23,433 bases of DNA from JBBAGE01 sp041655055 (GCA_041655055.1 JBBAGE010000017.1:1-23433), one strand, 5' to 3'; positions 6,224-14,347 are shown, counted from the first letter of the stretch. Translations and numbers: made by a program. The notes: generated by a model not told the origin, from the sequence alone.

Positions 6224-7048
6224 TCAGCCTTTGCGCGGCGGGCGGGCAGGGGGCCTTGTGCCGCGCGCCGGGGTGCGGGGGCGGGGCTTTTTGGGCTCGG
6301 CATGGCCTTTGGTGGCCTCGCTCAGGCCCAACTGGTCGCGCAAGACGCGGGGCTTGATTTCCTCGACCTCGCCGGGTTTCAGATCGCCCAGGCGAAACGG
6401 CCCATAGCTGATGCGCAGCAGCCGGTTGACGCTTAGGCCCACCGATTCCATTGCGCGGCGGATTTCGCGGTTGCGGCCTTCGCGGATGCCCACGGTCAGC
6501 CAGGCATTCGCGCCCTGCAACCGGTCGATCGCGACATCCATCGGCTGAAACTGTTCCCCATCGATCAGCACGCCCGCCCGCAGGGGGGCAAAGACCTCAT
6601 CCCCCGGATTGCCCTTGATGCGGACACGGTATTTGCGCAGCCAGCCGGTGGTCGGCAATTCCAGCCGCCGTTTCAGCCCGCCATCATTGGTCAGCAGCAA
6701 AAGCCCTTCGGAATTCAGGTCCAGCCGGCCAATGCTCATGACGCGGGGCAGATCGGCGGGCAGGTTGTCAAACACCGTGGGCCGGCCCTTTTCATCGCGC
6801 GCGCTGGTCACCAGCCCGACGGGCTTGTGATAGAGCCACAGCCGCACGGCTTCGGGCGCGGCAATGGGTTTGCCATCGACGGTGATCCGGTCGCGTTCGG
6901 TTACGTTCAGCGCGGGGCTGGTGATCAGCTTGCCGTTGATGCTGACGCGGCCGGCCTCGATCATTCGTTCGGCATCGCGGCGCGACGCGACGCCGGCACG
7001 GGCCAGCACTTTGGCGATCCGGTCGCCGGGATGTGTGTTTTCGCTCAT
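6224..7048 (-). CDS. rluB: Pseudouridine synthase, RluB/RsuA family
   Basis: A 274-residue enzyme with an N-terminal S4 RNA-binding domain (RIAKVLARAGVASRRDAERMI, GRVSINGK, about residues 10-60). The catalytic domain holds GRLDLNSEGLLLLTNDG with the nucleophilic Asp at residue 110. This motif arrangement is that of the RsuA/RluB/RluE/RluF family, which converts a uridine in rRNA to pseudouridine; the long S4-containing type with a basic tail (KPRPRTPARGTRPPARPPRKG near the end) is usually RluB, acting on 23S rRNA helix 89. RsuA (16S) is the main alternative. The start is the ATG after GGCAGGGGG; an upstream extension would run across tadA on the other strand and is rejected. It diverges from tadA across 75 bases. 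Confidence 0.88.
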   Translation of the reverse strand: MSENTHPGDRIAKVLARAGVASRRDAERMIEAGRVSINGKLITSPALNVTERDRITVDGKPIAAPEAVRLWLYHKPVGLVTSARDEKGRPTVFDNLPADLPRVMSIGRLDLNSEGLLLLTNDGGLKRRLELPTTGWLRKYRVRIKGNPGDEVFAPLRAGVLIDGEQFQPMDVAIDRLQGANAWLTVGIREGRNREIRRAMESVGLSVNRLLRISYGPFRLGDLKPGEVEEIKPRVLRDQLGLSEATKGHAEPKKPRPRTPARGTRPPARPPRKG

Positions 7049-7123
7049 CCCCCTGCCATATCCCGCGCGCCGGAAAAGGGAAAGATACTTGATCTGGCAG
7101 CCGCGCTGACTAATGAGTGGGGC

Positions 7124-7594
7124 ATGATGTTTCGATCCCATATGGCCGCCGCCCTGACCGAGGCCCGTGCCGCCGCCGCACGCGGCGAAGTGCCGGTGGG
7201 CGCGGTGATCGTGGCGCCCGATGGGCGGGTGGTGGCATCTGCGGGCAATCGCACCCGCGAATGGCGCGATCCCACGGCCCATGCCGAAATCGTGGCGCTG
7301 CGCGCGGCCTGCGCGGCGGTGGGCAGCGAACGGCTGCCGGGATATGACCTTTATGTCACGCTTGAACCCTGCCCGATGTGCGCCGCCGCCATCAGCCAGG
7401 CCCGGATCGCGCGGCTTTATTACGGCGCGGCGGATCCCAAATCGGGCGGCGTGGCGCAGGGGCCGCGTATCTATAGCCACCCGCAAAGCCACCACCGCCC
7501 CGAGGTTTACGACGGGATCGCGGCGGATGAATCCGAATCACTACTGCGCGAATTCTTCGCCGCCCAACGGGCCGGGGCTGCGCGATGGATTTGA
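7124..7594 (+). CDS. tadA: tRNA-specific adenosine deaminase TadA
   Basis: A 156-residue cytidine-deaminase-fold enzyme. The zinc site is complete: HAE (H53, with proton-shuttling E55) and PCPMC (C83, C86). Flanking sequences such as GEVPVGAVIV and ARIARLYYGAADPKSGG are typical of TadA, which converts A34 to inosine in tRNA-Arg(ACG), an essential step for decoding Arg codons. Two adjacent ATGs (7124 and 7127) are possible; the preceding GAGTGGGG suits either. A much longer in-frame extension would cover rluB in antisense and is rejected. The 3' end overlaps the ceramidase-like gene by 10 bases, implying co-translation. Guanine deaminase has a similar fold but different surroundings. Confidence 0.93.
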   Translation: MMFRSHMAAALTEARAAAARGEVPVGAVIVAPDGRVVASAGNRTREWRDPTAHAEIVALRAACAAVGSERLPGYDLYVTLEPCPMCAAAISQARIARLYYGAADPKSGGVAQGPRIYSHPQSHHRPEVYDGIAADESESLLREFFAAQRAGAARWI

Positions 7595-8262
7595 TGGCGC
7601 AGGTCAACAACTATTGCGAGCGTAATGATTTCGGCTATTGGGCCGAACCGATCAACGCGCTGACCAATCTGGCCTTTATCATCGCCGCCGTGATCATGTG
7701 GCCACGGGTGCGGGGGCTGGGTGTGGCGCGGCTGCTGGTGGTGATATTATTCGCCATCGGCATCGGATCATACCTGTTTCACACCCATGCAACCGGCTGG
7801 GCGGGGCTGGCCGATACGCTGCCGATCCTTTTGTTCGTGCTGGTGTTTCTTTGGGCGGCCAGCCGCGAATTGCCCGCGATTTTCGGCCGCAATACCGGCC
7901 GGCGCGGGCTCTGGGCCTGGCTGATCACGCCGCTGTTCATCCCCTTTGCCATCCTGACCGTGCCGGTTTTCATGCAGGTCGATGCGCTGGGATCGACCGC
8001 GGCCTATATGCCGGTGCCGCTGGTGCTGGCGATCTATATCGCGGTGATCCCCCGCCGGGCGCCGGTATTTGCGCGCAATCTGACCATCGGGCTGGTGTTG
8101 ATGCTGGCATCACTGACGCTGCGCGCACTGGATGGGCCGTTGTGCGACCATCTGCCGATCGGCACGCATTTCGGCTGGCACCTGCTGAATGGCGCGATGC
8201 TGGGCTGGATGATCGAGTCCCTGCGCCGCCACATGCTTGAAGCCCGCCGCGCGCCGCTATAA
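7585..8262 (+). CDS. Alkaline ceramidase-family (CREST superfamily) integral membrane hydrolase
   Basis: A 225-residue protein with about seven hydrophobic segments. It begins YCER...WAEPINALTN, the family N-terminus. Conserved residues are S62 and H66 (GSYLFH), D77 (LADTLP), and H195/H199 (HFGWH). Their spacing matches human ACER3 (S77, H81, D92, H217, H221), where they hold the catalytic zinc. Family knowledge: CREST members are zinc amide hydrolases or receptors; bacterial substrates are largely undefined, so ceramide is not assumed. The start overlaps the tadA end by 10 bases; a second ATG at 7594 overlaps the tadA TGA by one base and is a real alternative, but the MD start fits the family better. 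Two Met/Leu-rich helices near the C-terminus complete the fold. Confidence 0.85.
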   Translation: MDLMAQVNNYCERNDFGYWAEPINALTNLAFIIAAVIMWPRVRGLGVARLLVVILFAIGIGSYLFHTHATGWAGLADTLPILLFVLVFLWAASRELPAIFGRNTGRRGLWAWLITPLFIPFAILTVPVFMQVDALGSTAAYMPVPLVLAIYIAVIPRRAPVFARNLTIGLVLMLASLTLRALDGPLCDHLPIGTHFGWHLLNGAMLGWMIESLRRHMLEARRAPL

Positions 8263-8263
8263 A
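8237..8263 (+). promoter_or_regulatory. Possible gatCA promoter overlapping the ceramidase stop codon
   Basis: TTGAAG and TATAAA are separated by 15 bases, shorter than the ideal 17. The TAA stop of the preceding gene forms part of the -10-like TATAAA. The 31-base spacer before gatC would then be its leader. Cotranscription with tadA is equally possible. Confidence 0.3.
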
Positions 8264-8293
8264 CGCAAACAACACACACAACGGAGCCCGCCA

Positions 8294-8581
8294 ATGTCGA
8301 TCGACACCGAAACAGCCCGGCGCGTGGCCAAACTGGCGCGCATCCGGGTCGAGGAAGACAAACTTCCCGCGCTTGCCGCCGAATTCAACGCCATGCTTGG
8401 TTTCATCGAACAATTGCGCGAAGTGAATGTCGATGGGGTCGAACCCATGACCTCGGTCACACCCCAACGGCTGCCCCGGCGCGCGGATGTGGTGACGGAC
8501 GGCGGCATTCAGGATCAGATCCTTGCCAATGCCCCCGATGCCCGCGAAGGCTTTTTCGCCGTGCCAAAGATGGTGGAGTGA
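8294..8581 (+). CDS. gatC: Asp-tRNA(Asn)/Glu-tRNA(Gln) amidotransferase subunit C
   Basis: A 95-residue protein starting MSIDTETARRVAKLARIRVEE, with FNAMLGFIEQLREVNVDGVEPMTSV and the C-terminal ILANAPDAREGFFAVPKMVE; all are typical of GatC. It wraps round GatA and stabilises its interface with GatB in the GatCAB amidotransferase, which converts misacylated Glu-tRNA(Gln) and Asp-tRNA(Asn). An ACGGAG Shine-Dalgarno lies eight bases ahead of the chosen ATG; an in-frame upstream start inside the ceramidase gene is rejected. gatA starts five bases after its stop. gatB is not in the window and is probably elsewhere on the chromosome. Confidence 0.95.
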   Translation: MSIDTETARRVAKLARIRVEEDKLPALAAEFNAMLGFIEQLREVNVDGVEPMTSVTPQRLPRRADVVTDGGIQDQILANAPDAREGFFAVPKMVE

Positions 8582-8586
8582 ACGTC

Positions 8587-10068
8587 ATGGCCGATTTGAA
8601 CACGCTTACGATTGCCGGCGCCCGCGATGCCCTGCGCAAGGGCGAGACCACCGCGCGCGCCCTGACCGAAGCCTGCCTTGGCGCGATCGAGGGGGCAGGC
8701 GCGCTTAATGCCTTTGTCCACCACACGCCCGACATTGCGCTGGCCCAGGCCGATGCCGCCGATGCGCGGCTCAAGACGGGCGATGCCCCCGCCATGTGCG
8801 GGATTCCGTTGGGTATCAAGGATCTGTTTTGCACCAAGGGCGTGCCGACCCAGGCCGCCAGCGCCATGCTGGCCGGTTTCCGCCCCGAATATGAAAGCAC
8901 GATCACCCGGCAGCTTTTCGATGCGGGCGCGGTGATGCTGGGCAAGCTGAACATGGATGAATTCGCCATGGGTTCATCGAATGAAACCAGCGTTTACGGC
9001 GATGCGATCAACCCCTGGCAGGCCGCCGGGCGCAAGATGACGCCGGGCGGATCATCGGGCGGATCGGCGGCGGCGGTGGCGGCGGATCTGTGTCTGGCCG
9101 CAACCGGCACGGATACCGGCGGCTCGATCCGTCAGCCTGCGGCCTTTACCGGCATCACCGGGATCAAGCCCACCTATGGCCGCTGTTCGCGCTGGGGTGT
9201 GGTGGCCTTTGCCTCGTCGCTGGATCAGGCCGGGCCGATGACCAAGGATGTGCGCGATGCCGCGATCATGCTGCAGGCCATGGCCGGGCATGACCCAAAG
9301 GATTCCACATCGGCCAAACTGGCCGTGCCGGATTTCGAGGCGATGCTGACCGGCGATATTCGCGGCAAACGGATCGGGATTCCGCGCGAATACCGGATGG
9401 ATGGCATGCCGGCGGAAATCGAACGGCTCTGGGCCGAGGGGGCGGATATGCTGCGCGGTGCCGGGGCCGAGGTCGTCGATATCAGCCTGCCGCATACGAA
9501 ATACGCGCTGCCGGTCTATTACGTGATCGCCCCGGCCGAAGCGTCATCCAACCTCGCGCGCTATGACGGGGTGCGCTATGGCCACCGCGCGACACTGGCT
9601 GCGGGCGATGGCATCACCGAAATGTATGAAAAAACCCGCGCCGAAGGGTTCGGCCCACAGGTGCAGCTACGCGTGATGATGGGCACCTATGTGCTGTCGG
9701 CGGGGTTTTATGACGCCTATTACAACCGCGCCCGCAAGGTGCGCAGCCTGATCAAACGCGATTTCGATGATGTATTCGCGGATGGGATCGATGCGATCCT
9801 GACGCCTGCCACGCCCTCGGCGGCCTTTGGTCTGGGGGATATGGCCAGCGCCGATCCGGTGCAGATGTATCTTAATGATGTGTTCACGGTGACGGTGAAC
9901 CTTGCCGGTCTGCCGGCGATTGCGCTGCCTGCGGGGCTTGATGCGCAGGGCATGCCGCTGGGGCTGCAACTGATCGGTCGGCCATGGGAAGAAGGCGATC
10001 TGCTGAATATCGCACATTCGCTTGAGGCATCTGCAGGCTTTGTTTCCAAGCCGGCAAAATGGTGGTAA
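8587..10068 (+). CDS. gatA: Asp-tRNA(Asn)/Glu-tRNA(Gln) amidotransferase subunit A
   Basis: A 493-residue amidase-signature enzyme. It releases ammonia from glutamine (or asparagine) for transamidation by GatB. The catalytic triad is complete: K78 (GIKDLF), the cis-Ser S156 (PGGSSGGSA) and the nucleophile S180 (GTDTGGSIRQPA). The C-terminal GLPAIALPAGL and GLQLIGRPWEEGDLL segments are also typical of GatA, as is the length. The ATG at 8587 follows GGAG by eight bases; an in-frame GTG nine bases earlier overlaps gatC and is less likely. Gene order gatC-gatA with close spacing indicates one transcript. Other amidase-signature enzymes are excluded by the adjacent gatC. Confidence 0.96.
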   Translation: MADLNTLTIAGARDALRKGETTARALTEACLGAIEGAGALNAFVHHTPDIALAQADAADARLKTGDAPAMCGIPLGIKDLFCTKGVPTQAASAMLAGFRPEYESTITRQLFDAGAVMLGKLNMDEFAMGSSNETSVYGDAINPWQAAGRKMTPGGSSGGSAAAVAADLCLAATGTDTGGSIRQPAAFTGITGIKPTYGRCSRWGVVAFASSLDQAGPMTKDVRDAAIMLQAMAGHDPKDSTSAKLAVPDFEAMLTGDIRGKRIGIPREYRMDGMPAEIERLWAEGADMLRGAGAEVVDISLPHTKYALPVYYVIAPAEASSNLARYDGVRYGHRATLAAGDGITEMYEKTRAEGFGPQVQLRVMMGTYVLSAGFYDAYYNRARKVRSLIKRDFDDVFADGIDAILTPATPSAAFGLGDMASADPVQMYLNDVFTVTVNLAGLPAIALPAGLDAQGMPLGLQLIGRPWEEGDLLNIAHSLEASAGFVSKPAKWW

Positions 10069-10102
10069 TCAGCGCCAGATGCACCAGAGCAGGACGGGTT
10101 TG

Positions 10103-10774
10103 ATGCGGTATATTCTTGCTGTGATGATGGTCGCGGGGCTGGCGGCATGCGAACCTGCGGGCGATGTCGGCACCGGCGTGGGTTTCAGCAATTATGACTA
10201 TCACGAAAGCCAGCGCCGCGCGCGCGAAGCGGCCCTTGCGGGTGCGCCCACATCGCAACGCATGGCTGCAGGTGATGCCAACAGCGCCCTTGCCCGCGAT
10301 GCGCTTGCGGCGGTCGGGGCGCCACTGCCCGCAGCCAATGCAGCCCCGGTGATCACGCCTGCGCCCACAAGTGGCGGCGCGCAGATCTCGGACGAGCAGG
10401 ATTTCAGCGCCGTTGCCGCGCGCGAAACGATCGAAAGCGATGCCGCGCGTATTGCCGCGCAGCGCCAGGCCTATCAGGTGATCGAACCCGGCGCGCTGCC
10501 CCAGCGTCAGGGCGGCAATGCCGCCACAATCGTCAATTTCGCGCTTTCGTCCACCAATTCGGTTGGCCAGCCGGTTTATCGGCGGCTGATTCTGGGCGGC
10601 GGTCAGGCGCGGCAGGAACGGGCCTGTGGCCGCTTCCCTTCGCCCGATCTGGCGCAAGAGGAATTCCTGCGCCGGGGCGGGCCGCAGCGCGATGCGCTTG
10701 GGCTTGATCCCGATGGCGATGGCTTTGCCTGTTCCTGGGATCCGGCACCTTTCCGGCTTGCGGCCCGGCGCTGA
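10103..10774 (+). CDS. Lipoprotein with C-terminal Excalibur-like calcium-binding motif
   Basis: A 223-residue precursor with a short signal peptide ending in LAAC (C16), so probably a lipoprotein. The middle is low-complexity and Ala-rich, with probable helices (RRAREAALAG, RETIESDAARIAAQRQAYQVIE). The C-terminus has C..FPSPDLAQEEFLRRGGPQRD, then LDPDGDGFACSWDP, which is the D.D.DG.AC pattern of the Excalibur domain; the two cysteines (ACGRF and FACSW) are the expected disulfide pair. Excalibur domains are extracellular and thought to bind calcium. The start was chosen for the signal peptide; an earlier in-frame ATG overlaps gatA and has none. The AmiD-like amidase follows, overlapping its 3' end slightly, so a wall-related role is plausible but only inferred. 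Confidence 0.75.
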   Translation: MRYILAVMMVAGLAACEPAGDVGTGVGFSNYDYHESQRRAREAALAGAPTSQRMAAGDANSALARDALAAVGAPLPAANAAPVITPAPTSGGAQISDEQDFSAVAARETIESDAARIAAQRQAYQVIEPGALPQRQGGNAATIVNFALSSTNSVGQPVYRRLILGGGQARQERACGRFPSPDLAQEEFLRRGGPQRDALGLDPDGDGFACSWDPAPFRLAARR

Positions 10775-11471
10775 AATCACGCGCTGCGCCTCGCCCAACT
10801 TCGGGGCGCGGCGGGGCGGGGTTCTGCCTGATATGGTGGTGGTGCATTTCACTGCCATGGCGACGCCCGAGGCCGCTTTGGCGCGGCTTTGTGATCCGCT
10901 GCACGAAGTTTCGGCGCATTATCTGATCTGTCCGGCGGGCAATATCACCCAGATGGTCGATGAAGCCGCGCGCGCCTGGCATGCGGGGGCGGGGGCTTGG
11001 GGCGCCACCCATGATGTCAATTCACGTTCCATCGGGATCGAGCTTGCCAATACCGGGGCCACACCCTTTGCCCATCCGCAGATGCGCGCATTAGAGACGC
11101 TGCTTGCGGGCATCATGGCGCGCTGGCAGATCGCGCCCGAACGGGTGATCGGCCATTCCGACATGGCGCCGGGGCGCAAGGTCGATCCGGGGCCGCGCTT
11201 TGACTGGGCAGGGTTGGCGCGGCAGGGGCTGTCGGTCTGGCCGGATGTGGCACGGCCCGCGCTCGAACCGCTGGACGGGGCGGGGCTGGTGCGGCTTGCC
11301 GGTGCGCTTGCGGCGTTTGGTTATCCCGATTGCGATGCGGCCACGCGTCTGGCTGCGTTCCGGCTGCGCTTTCGACCGCGTCACAGTGGCGCCGCCGATG
11401 CCCGCGATCTGGCGATTGCCGAAAATCTGGCCGCACGCTTTCCCGTTGACCGCGCGCATCCCAACCCCTAA
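10758..11471 (+). CDS. N-acetylmuramoyl-L-alanine amidase, AmiD-like (Amidase_2)
   Basis: About 237 residues in the Amidase_2 (T7 lysozyme-like) family, which cleave the bond between MurNAc and L-Ala in peptidoglycan fragments. Visible site residues are the zinc His in VVVHFTAM (about H30), the catalytic Glu in SIGIELAN, and the second His and Asp in GHSDMAPGRKVDPG. A C-terminal segment (LAALGYPD-like LAAFGYPDCDAATRLAAFRLRFRP) resembles a peptidoglycan-binding tail, as in AmiD. No clear ATG precedes SPNFGARRGG at the usual distance; TTG at 10758 gives the family's normal N-terminus, while ATG at 10719 adds 13 residues and overlaps the lipoprotein more. No signal peptide is visible with either start. 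Family and activity are sure; the start is not. Confidence 0.85.
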   Translation: MRPGAEITRCASPNFGARRGGVLPDMVVVHFTAMATPEAALARLCDPLHEVSAHYLICPAGNITQMVDEAARAWHAGAGAWGATHDVNSRSIGIELANTGATPFAHPQMRALETLLAGIMARWQIAPERVIGHSDMAPGRKVDPGPRFDWAGLARQGLSVWPDVARPALEPLDGAGLVRLAGALAAFGYPDCDAATRLAAFRLRFRPRHSGAADARDLAIAENLAARFPVDRAHPNP

Positions 11472-11474
11472 ATG
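11446..11474 (+). promoter_or_regulatory. rnpB promoter inside the end of the amidase gene
   Basis: TTGACC (11446-11451) and TAAATG (11469-11474) are exactly 17 bases apart, and the RNase P RNA begins six bases after the -10. The -10 uses the amidase TAA stop codon. Spacing and position make this a convincing sigma-70-type promoter. Confidence 0.7.
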
Positions 11475-11479
11475 CACAG

Positions 11480-11877
<398 letters not shown>

Positions 11878-11883
11878 ATCCCG

Positions 11884-12648
11884 TCACACCACCGACCAGC
11901 CGGCATCGACCGGCAGAATGGCGCCGTTGATATGGCGGGCCTCGTCGCTGGCCAGCCAACAGATCGCGGCGGCAATCTGTTCGGGCTGCGCAGTGGCGGT
12001 GATCGTCGCCTGCATCACCGGCCCGATCCGCGCGGCGGCGGATTGCGAGGCAAAAGGCGCCTCGATACTGGTGGCAACGGCACCGGGCGCGACGGCATTG
12101 GTGCGGATACCGGCGGGGCCATAGATAAAGGCCATATTCTTGACCATGCCATTCACCGCGTGTTTCGACGCCGTATAGGCCAGTCCCGCCGTGGCCCCAT
12201 GCTGGCCCGCCATCGAACTGGTATAGATGATCACGCCGCGCCCCGCATCGATCATCGCGGGCAGAGCGGCGCGGTTCAGCCGCATCGTGGCGCTGACATT
12301 GACATCCATCACCTTGTTCCAGGTGGCATCGTCGATTTCGGCGGCGGGCAGGAATTTATCCATGATCCCGGCATTGTTGATCACGATATCGACCGGCCCG
12401 TCGGCGGCGCGCAGCAGCGCGTCGGGCAGCGTGGGATCGGTGATATCGCCCGCAACCGTGGTGATCTGCCCATCCGCCGCGGCGGCCAATTCATCCAGCC
12501 GGTCGGGCTGCAGATCGGTGGCAATCACCCGCGCCCCTTCGCGTGCAAGCCGCAGCGCAGTGGCCCGCCCGATTCCCGCGCCCGCGCCGGTGACAATCGC
12601 GCATTTGCCCGCAAACCGGGCGTCATTGGGGGTGTTTTGTGGTGCCAT
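11884..12648 (-). CDS. Short-chain dehydrogenase/reductase (classical SDR)
   Basis: A 254-residue Rossmann-fold oxidoreductase. The nucleotide-binding TGAGAGIG is at residues 20-27, NNAG at 91-94, the catalytic Ser in TSSMAG near 144-145, and YTASK with Y158 and K162. ATDLQPDR at the second strand end has an Asp, which usually favours NAD(H) over NADP(H). The substrate cannot be told; relatives include 3-oxoacyl-ACP reductase-like and sugar or hydroxy-acid dehydrogenases. It diverges from rpmG across 189 bases and faces rnpB at its 3' end with a gap of only about six bases. A Shine-Dalgarno-like TGGAAAA precedes the ATG. Confidence 0.9.
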   Translation of the reverse strand: MAPQNTPNDARFAGKCAIVTGAGAGIGRATALRLAREGARVIATDLQPDRLDELAAAADGQITTVAGDITDPTLPDALLRAADGPVDIVINNAGIMDKFLPAAEIDDATWNKVMDVNVSATMRLNRAALPAMIDAGRGVIIYTSSMAGQHGATAGLAYTASKHAVNGMVKNMAFIYGPAGIRTNAVAPGAVATSIEAPFASQSAAARIGPVMQATITATAQPEQIAAAICWLASDEARHINGAILPVDAGWSVV

Positions 12649-12837
12649 GGCGTTTTCCAGTTGTTCGGGTTACACTGACTATGACATAGCAACGGTAAAG
12701 AATGTGTAAACCTCTGAGCGGCGCTGTCTGCGCGCGCGAAAGCGGTTGACTCGGGCGGTGGTTCGCTTAAAAGGCGGGCTTCAAGGATTCCACGGGCGGC
12801 CCGACTGACCCGTTCAGGACTAGACTGGAGACTTCAA
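12649..12837. promoter_or_regulatory. Divergent promoter region between the SDR gene and rpmG
   Basis: Toward rpmG, TTGACT at 12746-12751 is a good -35, with a weaker -10 (TAAAAG or AAAAGG) 16-17 bases on. The remaining leader before rpmG is about 60 bases. Toward the SDR gene, TTTACA and TATGTC on the minus strand are 16 bases apart. Between them lies CTATG-A-CATAG (12679-12689), a perfect 5-bp inverted repeat with a one-base centre over the SDR -10, which might be an operator. The rpmG side is better supported. Confidence 0.5.
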
Positions 12838-13005
12838 ATGGCGAAGCCGACGACGATCAAGATCCGTCTGAACTCGACCGCGGATACGGGCCACTTCTAT
12901 GTGACCAAGAAAAATGCGCGCACCATGACCGAAAAAATGACCGTGCGCAAATATGACCCGGTTGCCCGCAAACATGTCGAATACAAAGAAGGCAAGATCA
13001 AGTAA
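12838..13005 (+). CDS. rpmG: 50S ribosomal protein L33
   Basis: A 55-residue protein (MAKPTTIKIRLNSTADTGHF.YVTKKNARTMTEKM..RKYDPVARKHVEYKEGKIK in pieces) that is unmistakably L33, a component of the large subunit near the E site. It lacks the CxxC pairs of zinc-binding paralogues, so this is the zinc-independent form, usual in alphaproteobacteria. GGAG lies eight bases before the ATG. It is a single-gene unit with its own promoter and a strong terminator. It was too short for the supplied gene lists and was identified from the raw sequence. Confidence 0.97.
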   Translation: MAKPTTIKIRLNSTADTGHFYVTKKNARTMTEKMTVRKYDPVARKHVEYKEGKIK

Positions 13006-13029
13006 GCCTTGCGGATCATGTAATGATAA

Positions 13030-13058
13030 AGCCGCGCCGGGAAACCGCGCGGCTTTTT
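13030..13058 (+). terminator. Intrinsic terminator of rpmG
   Basis: AGCCGCGC pairs perfectly with GCGCGGCT (8-bp GC-rich stem, nine-base loop), followed by TTTTT. It starts 25 bases after the rpmG stop. Confidence 0.9.
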
Positions 13059-13071
13059 CTTTGGTCGCGTG

Positions 13072-13097
13072 AAAAAGCCAGCCCGAAGGCTGGCTTT
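13072..13097 (-). terminator. Intrinsic terminator of the flavohemoglobin gene
   Basis: On the minus strand AAGCCAGCC and GGCTGGCTT form a 9-bp stem closed by a C(TTCG)G tetraloop, followed by TTTTT. The extra-stable UUCG loop and T run make this a strong terminator. In the plus direction it could act as a second, weaker stop for rpmG readthrough. Confidence 0.9.
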
Positions 13098-13109
13098 GTG
13101 GTTTTGGGA

Positions 13110-14291
13110 TCAGCCCACCTGCGCCGCGGCGGGGCCAAAGAATTCATAGTGAATGCGGGTGTCGGGCACATTCGCGGCCTTGAGCCCCTGCACCATCGCC
13201 TGCATGAAATCCACCGGGCCGCAAACGAAATAATCGGCGGTGGCGGGATCGCTGATTTTCACCAACCATTCAGGATCGACCCGGCCGCTATACGCGCCCT
13301 GCGGCAGCGCGCCATCGGTCGGGTTTTCGTAAAATACGTGGCTTTCATTCGCGCGTGCCAGCGCGGCTTGCGGCATTGCGTGGCTTTGCTGATCGCGCAC
13401 GGCGTGCACATAGACGATTTTCGTATCGCCGCCGCCGTAGCTTTCAAGCATCGACATCATCGGCGTGAACCCGACCCCGCCCGACAGCAGCACCACTTCG
13501 CGCTTGTTTGCGGGATCGAGGAAGAATTCGCCCGCCGGGGCCGCGACATCGAATTCCGTGCCGATTTCGACGGCATCATGCAGCCAGTTGGAAATCCGCC
13601 CCTCGGTTTCGCGTTTGACGGTGATCCGATAGCTGACATTGTTCGGAGCCGAGGAAATCGAATAATTCCGACGATATTCTTCGGATTCAGACGGCGTGAA
13701 ACGGAAGCTCAGATATTGGCCGGGGCGATGTTCGCTGACCGGGCCGCCATCAACGGGGCGCAGGATCAGCGACATGATTTCCGGGGTCTCGGGCGTTTTG
13801 GCCACCACGCGGAATCGGCGCCAGCCGGCCCAGCCGCCGGGTTTGGCGGCGGATTCGGCATAGATCGCGGCTTCGCGTTCGATCAGCGTATCGGCGAGGA
13901 ACCAATAGGCCTCGCCCCAGGCGGCCAGAATTTCGGGGGTCGCAGCCTCGCCCAACACCTCGGCCACGGCACCAAGCAGGGCATTGGCGACATGGGGATA
14001 ATGTTCGGGCAGAATTTGCAGGCCCGCGTGCTTTTGCGCGATCCGCTCGATCGCATCGGCAAGCACCAGCGGCGTGCGGATATGGGTTGCATAGGCGATC
14101 AGCGCCCCGGCCAATGCCTTGTGCTGTGGCGATCCGCCATGCTGGTGCGACATATTGAAAAGCGCCCGGATTTCGGGCGCGGCGAGCAATTTATCATACA
14201 TGCAGGGCACGATCTGATTGACATGCGCAGCCACCACCGGGGCGGTTGCTTCGATGATGCGGAGTGTTTGTTCACCAAGCGGCTTGGCCAT
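13110..14291 (-). CDS. hmp: Flavohemoglobin / nitric oxide dioxygenase
   Basis: A 393-residue three-domain protein that oxidises nitric oxide to nitrate with O2 and NAD(P)H. The N-terminal globin has Y32 (B10), Q56 (E7) and the proximal His H88 (IAQKHAGLQI), matching E. coli Hmp Y29, Q53, H85. The FAD domain carries RRNYSISSAP (the R.YS motif) and the NAD domain LLSGGVGFTPMMSM and YFVCGPVDFM. Length is normal. The ATG chosen starts MAKPLGEQTL, as in the family; the upstream extension has no Shine-Dalgarno and would cross the promoter. Its divergent neighbour is an NsrR-like regulator with a candidate operator over the promoter, so NO-induced expression is very likely. Confidence 0.95.
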   Translation of the reverse strand: MAKPLGEQTLRIIEATAPVVAAHVNQIVPCMYDKLLAAPEIRALFNMSHQHGGSPQHKALAGALIAYATHIRTPLVLADAIERIAQKHAGLQILPEHYPHVANALLGAVAEVLGEAATPEILAAWGEAYWFLADTLIEREAAIYAESAAKPGGWAGWRRFRVVAKTPETPEIMSLILRPVDGGPVSEHRPGQYLSFRFTPSESEEYRRNYSISSAPNNVSYRITVKRETEGRISNWLHDAVEIGTEFDVAAPAGEFFLDPANKREVVLLSGGVGFTPMMSMLESYGGGDTKIVYVHAVRDQQSHAMPQAALARANESHVFYENPTDGALPQGAYSGRVDPEWLVKISDPATADYFVCGPVDFMQAMVQGLKAANVPDTRIHYEFFGPAAAQVG

Positions 14292-14347
14292 GTTCCGTTT
14301 CCACTGTAAAAGGTTCCGACACAACGTATCTAAACGACGAAAGATTA

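Noticed and set aside
7049..7495. 149-codon extension of the pseudouridine synthase
   Set aside because: It is antisense to tadA, has low-complexity shadow composition, and the S4 domain begins normally at the ATG at 7048.
11890..11925. Small GCCGG/CCGGC hairpin just past rnpB
   Set aside because: The stem is five pairs, has no T tract and lies inside the SDR coding sequence; it is not convincing as the rnpB terminator.
13023..14309. Long plus-strand frame of 428 codons
   Set aside because: It is antisense to the flavohemoglobin gene and crosses two strong terminators. The opposite strand carries complete globin, FAD and NAD motifs.
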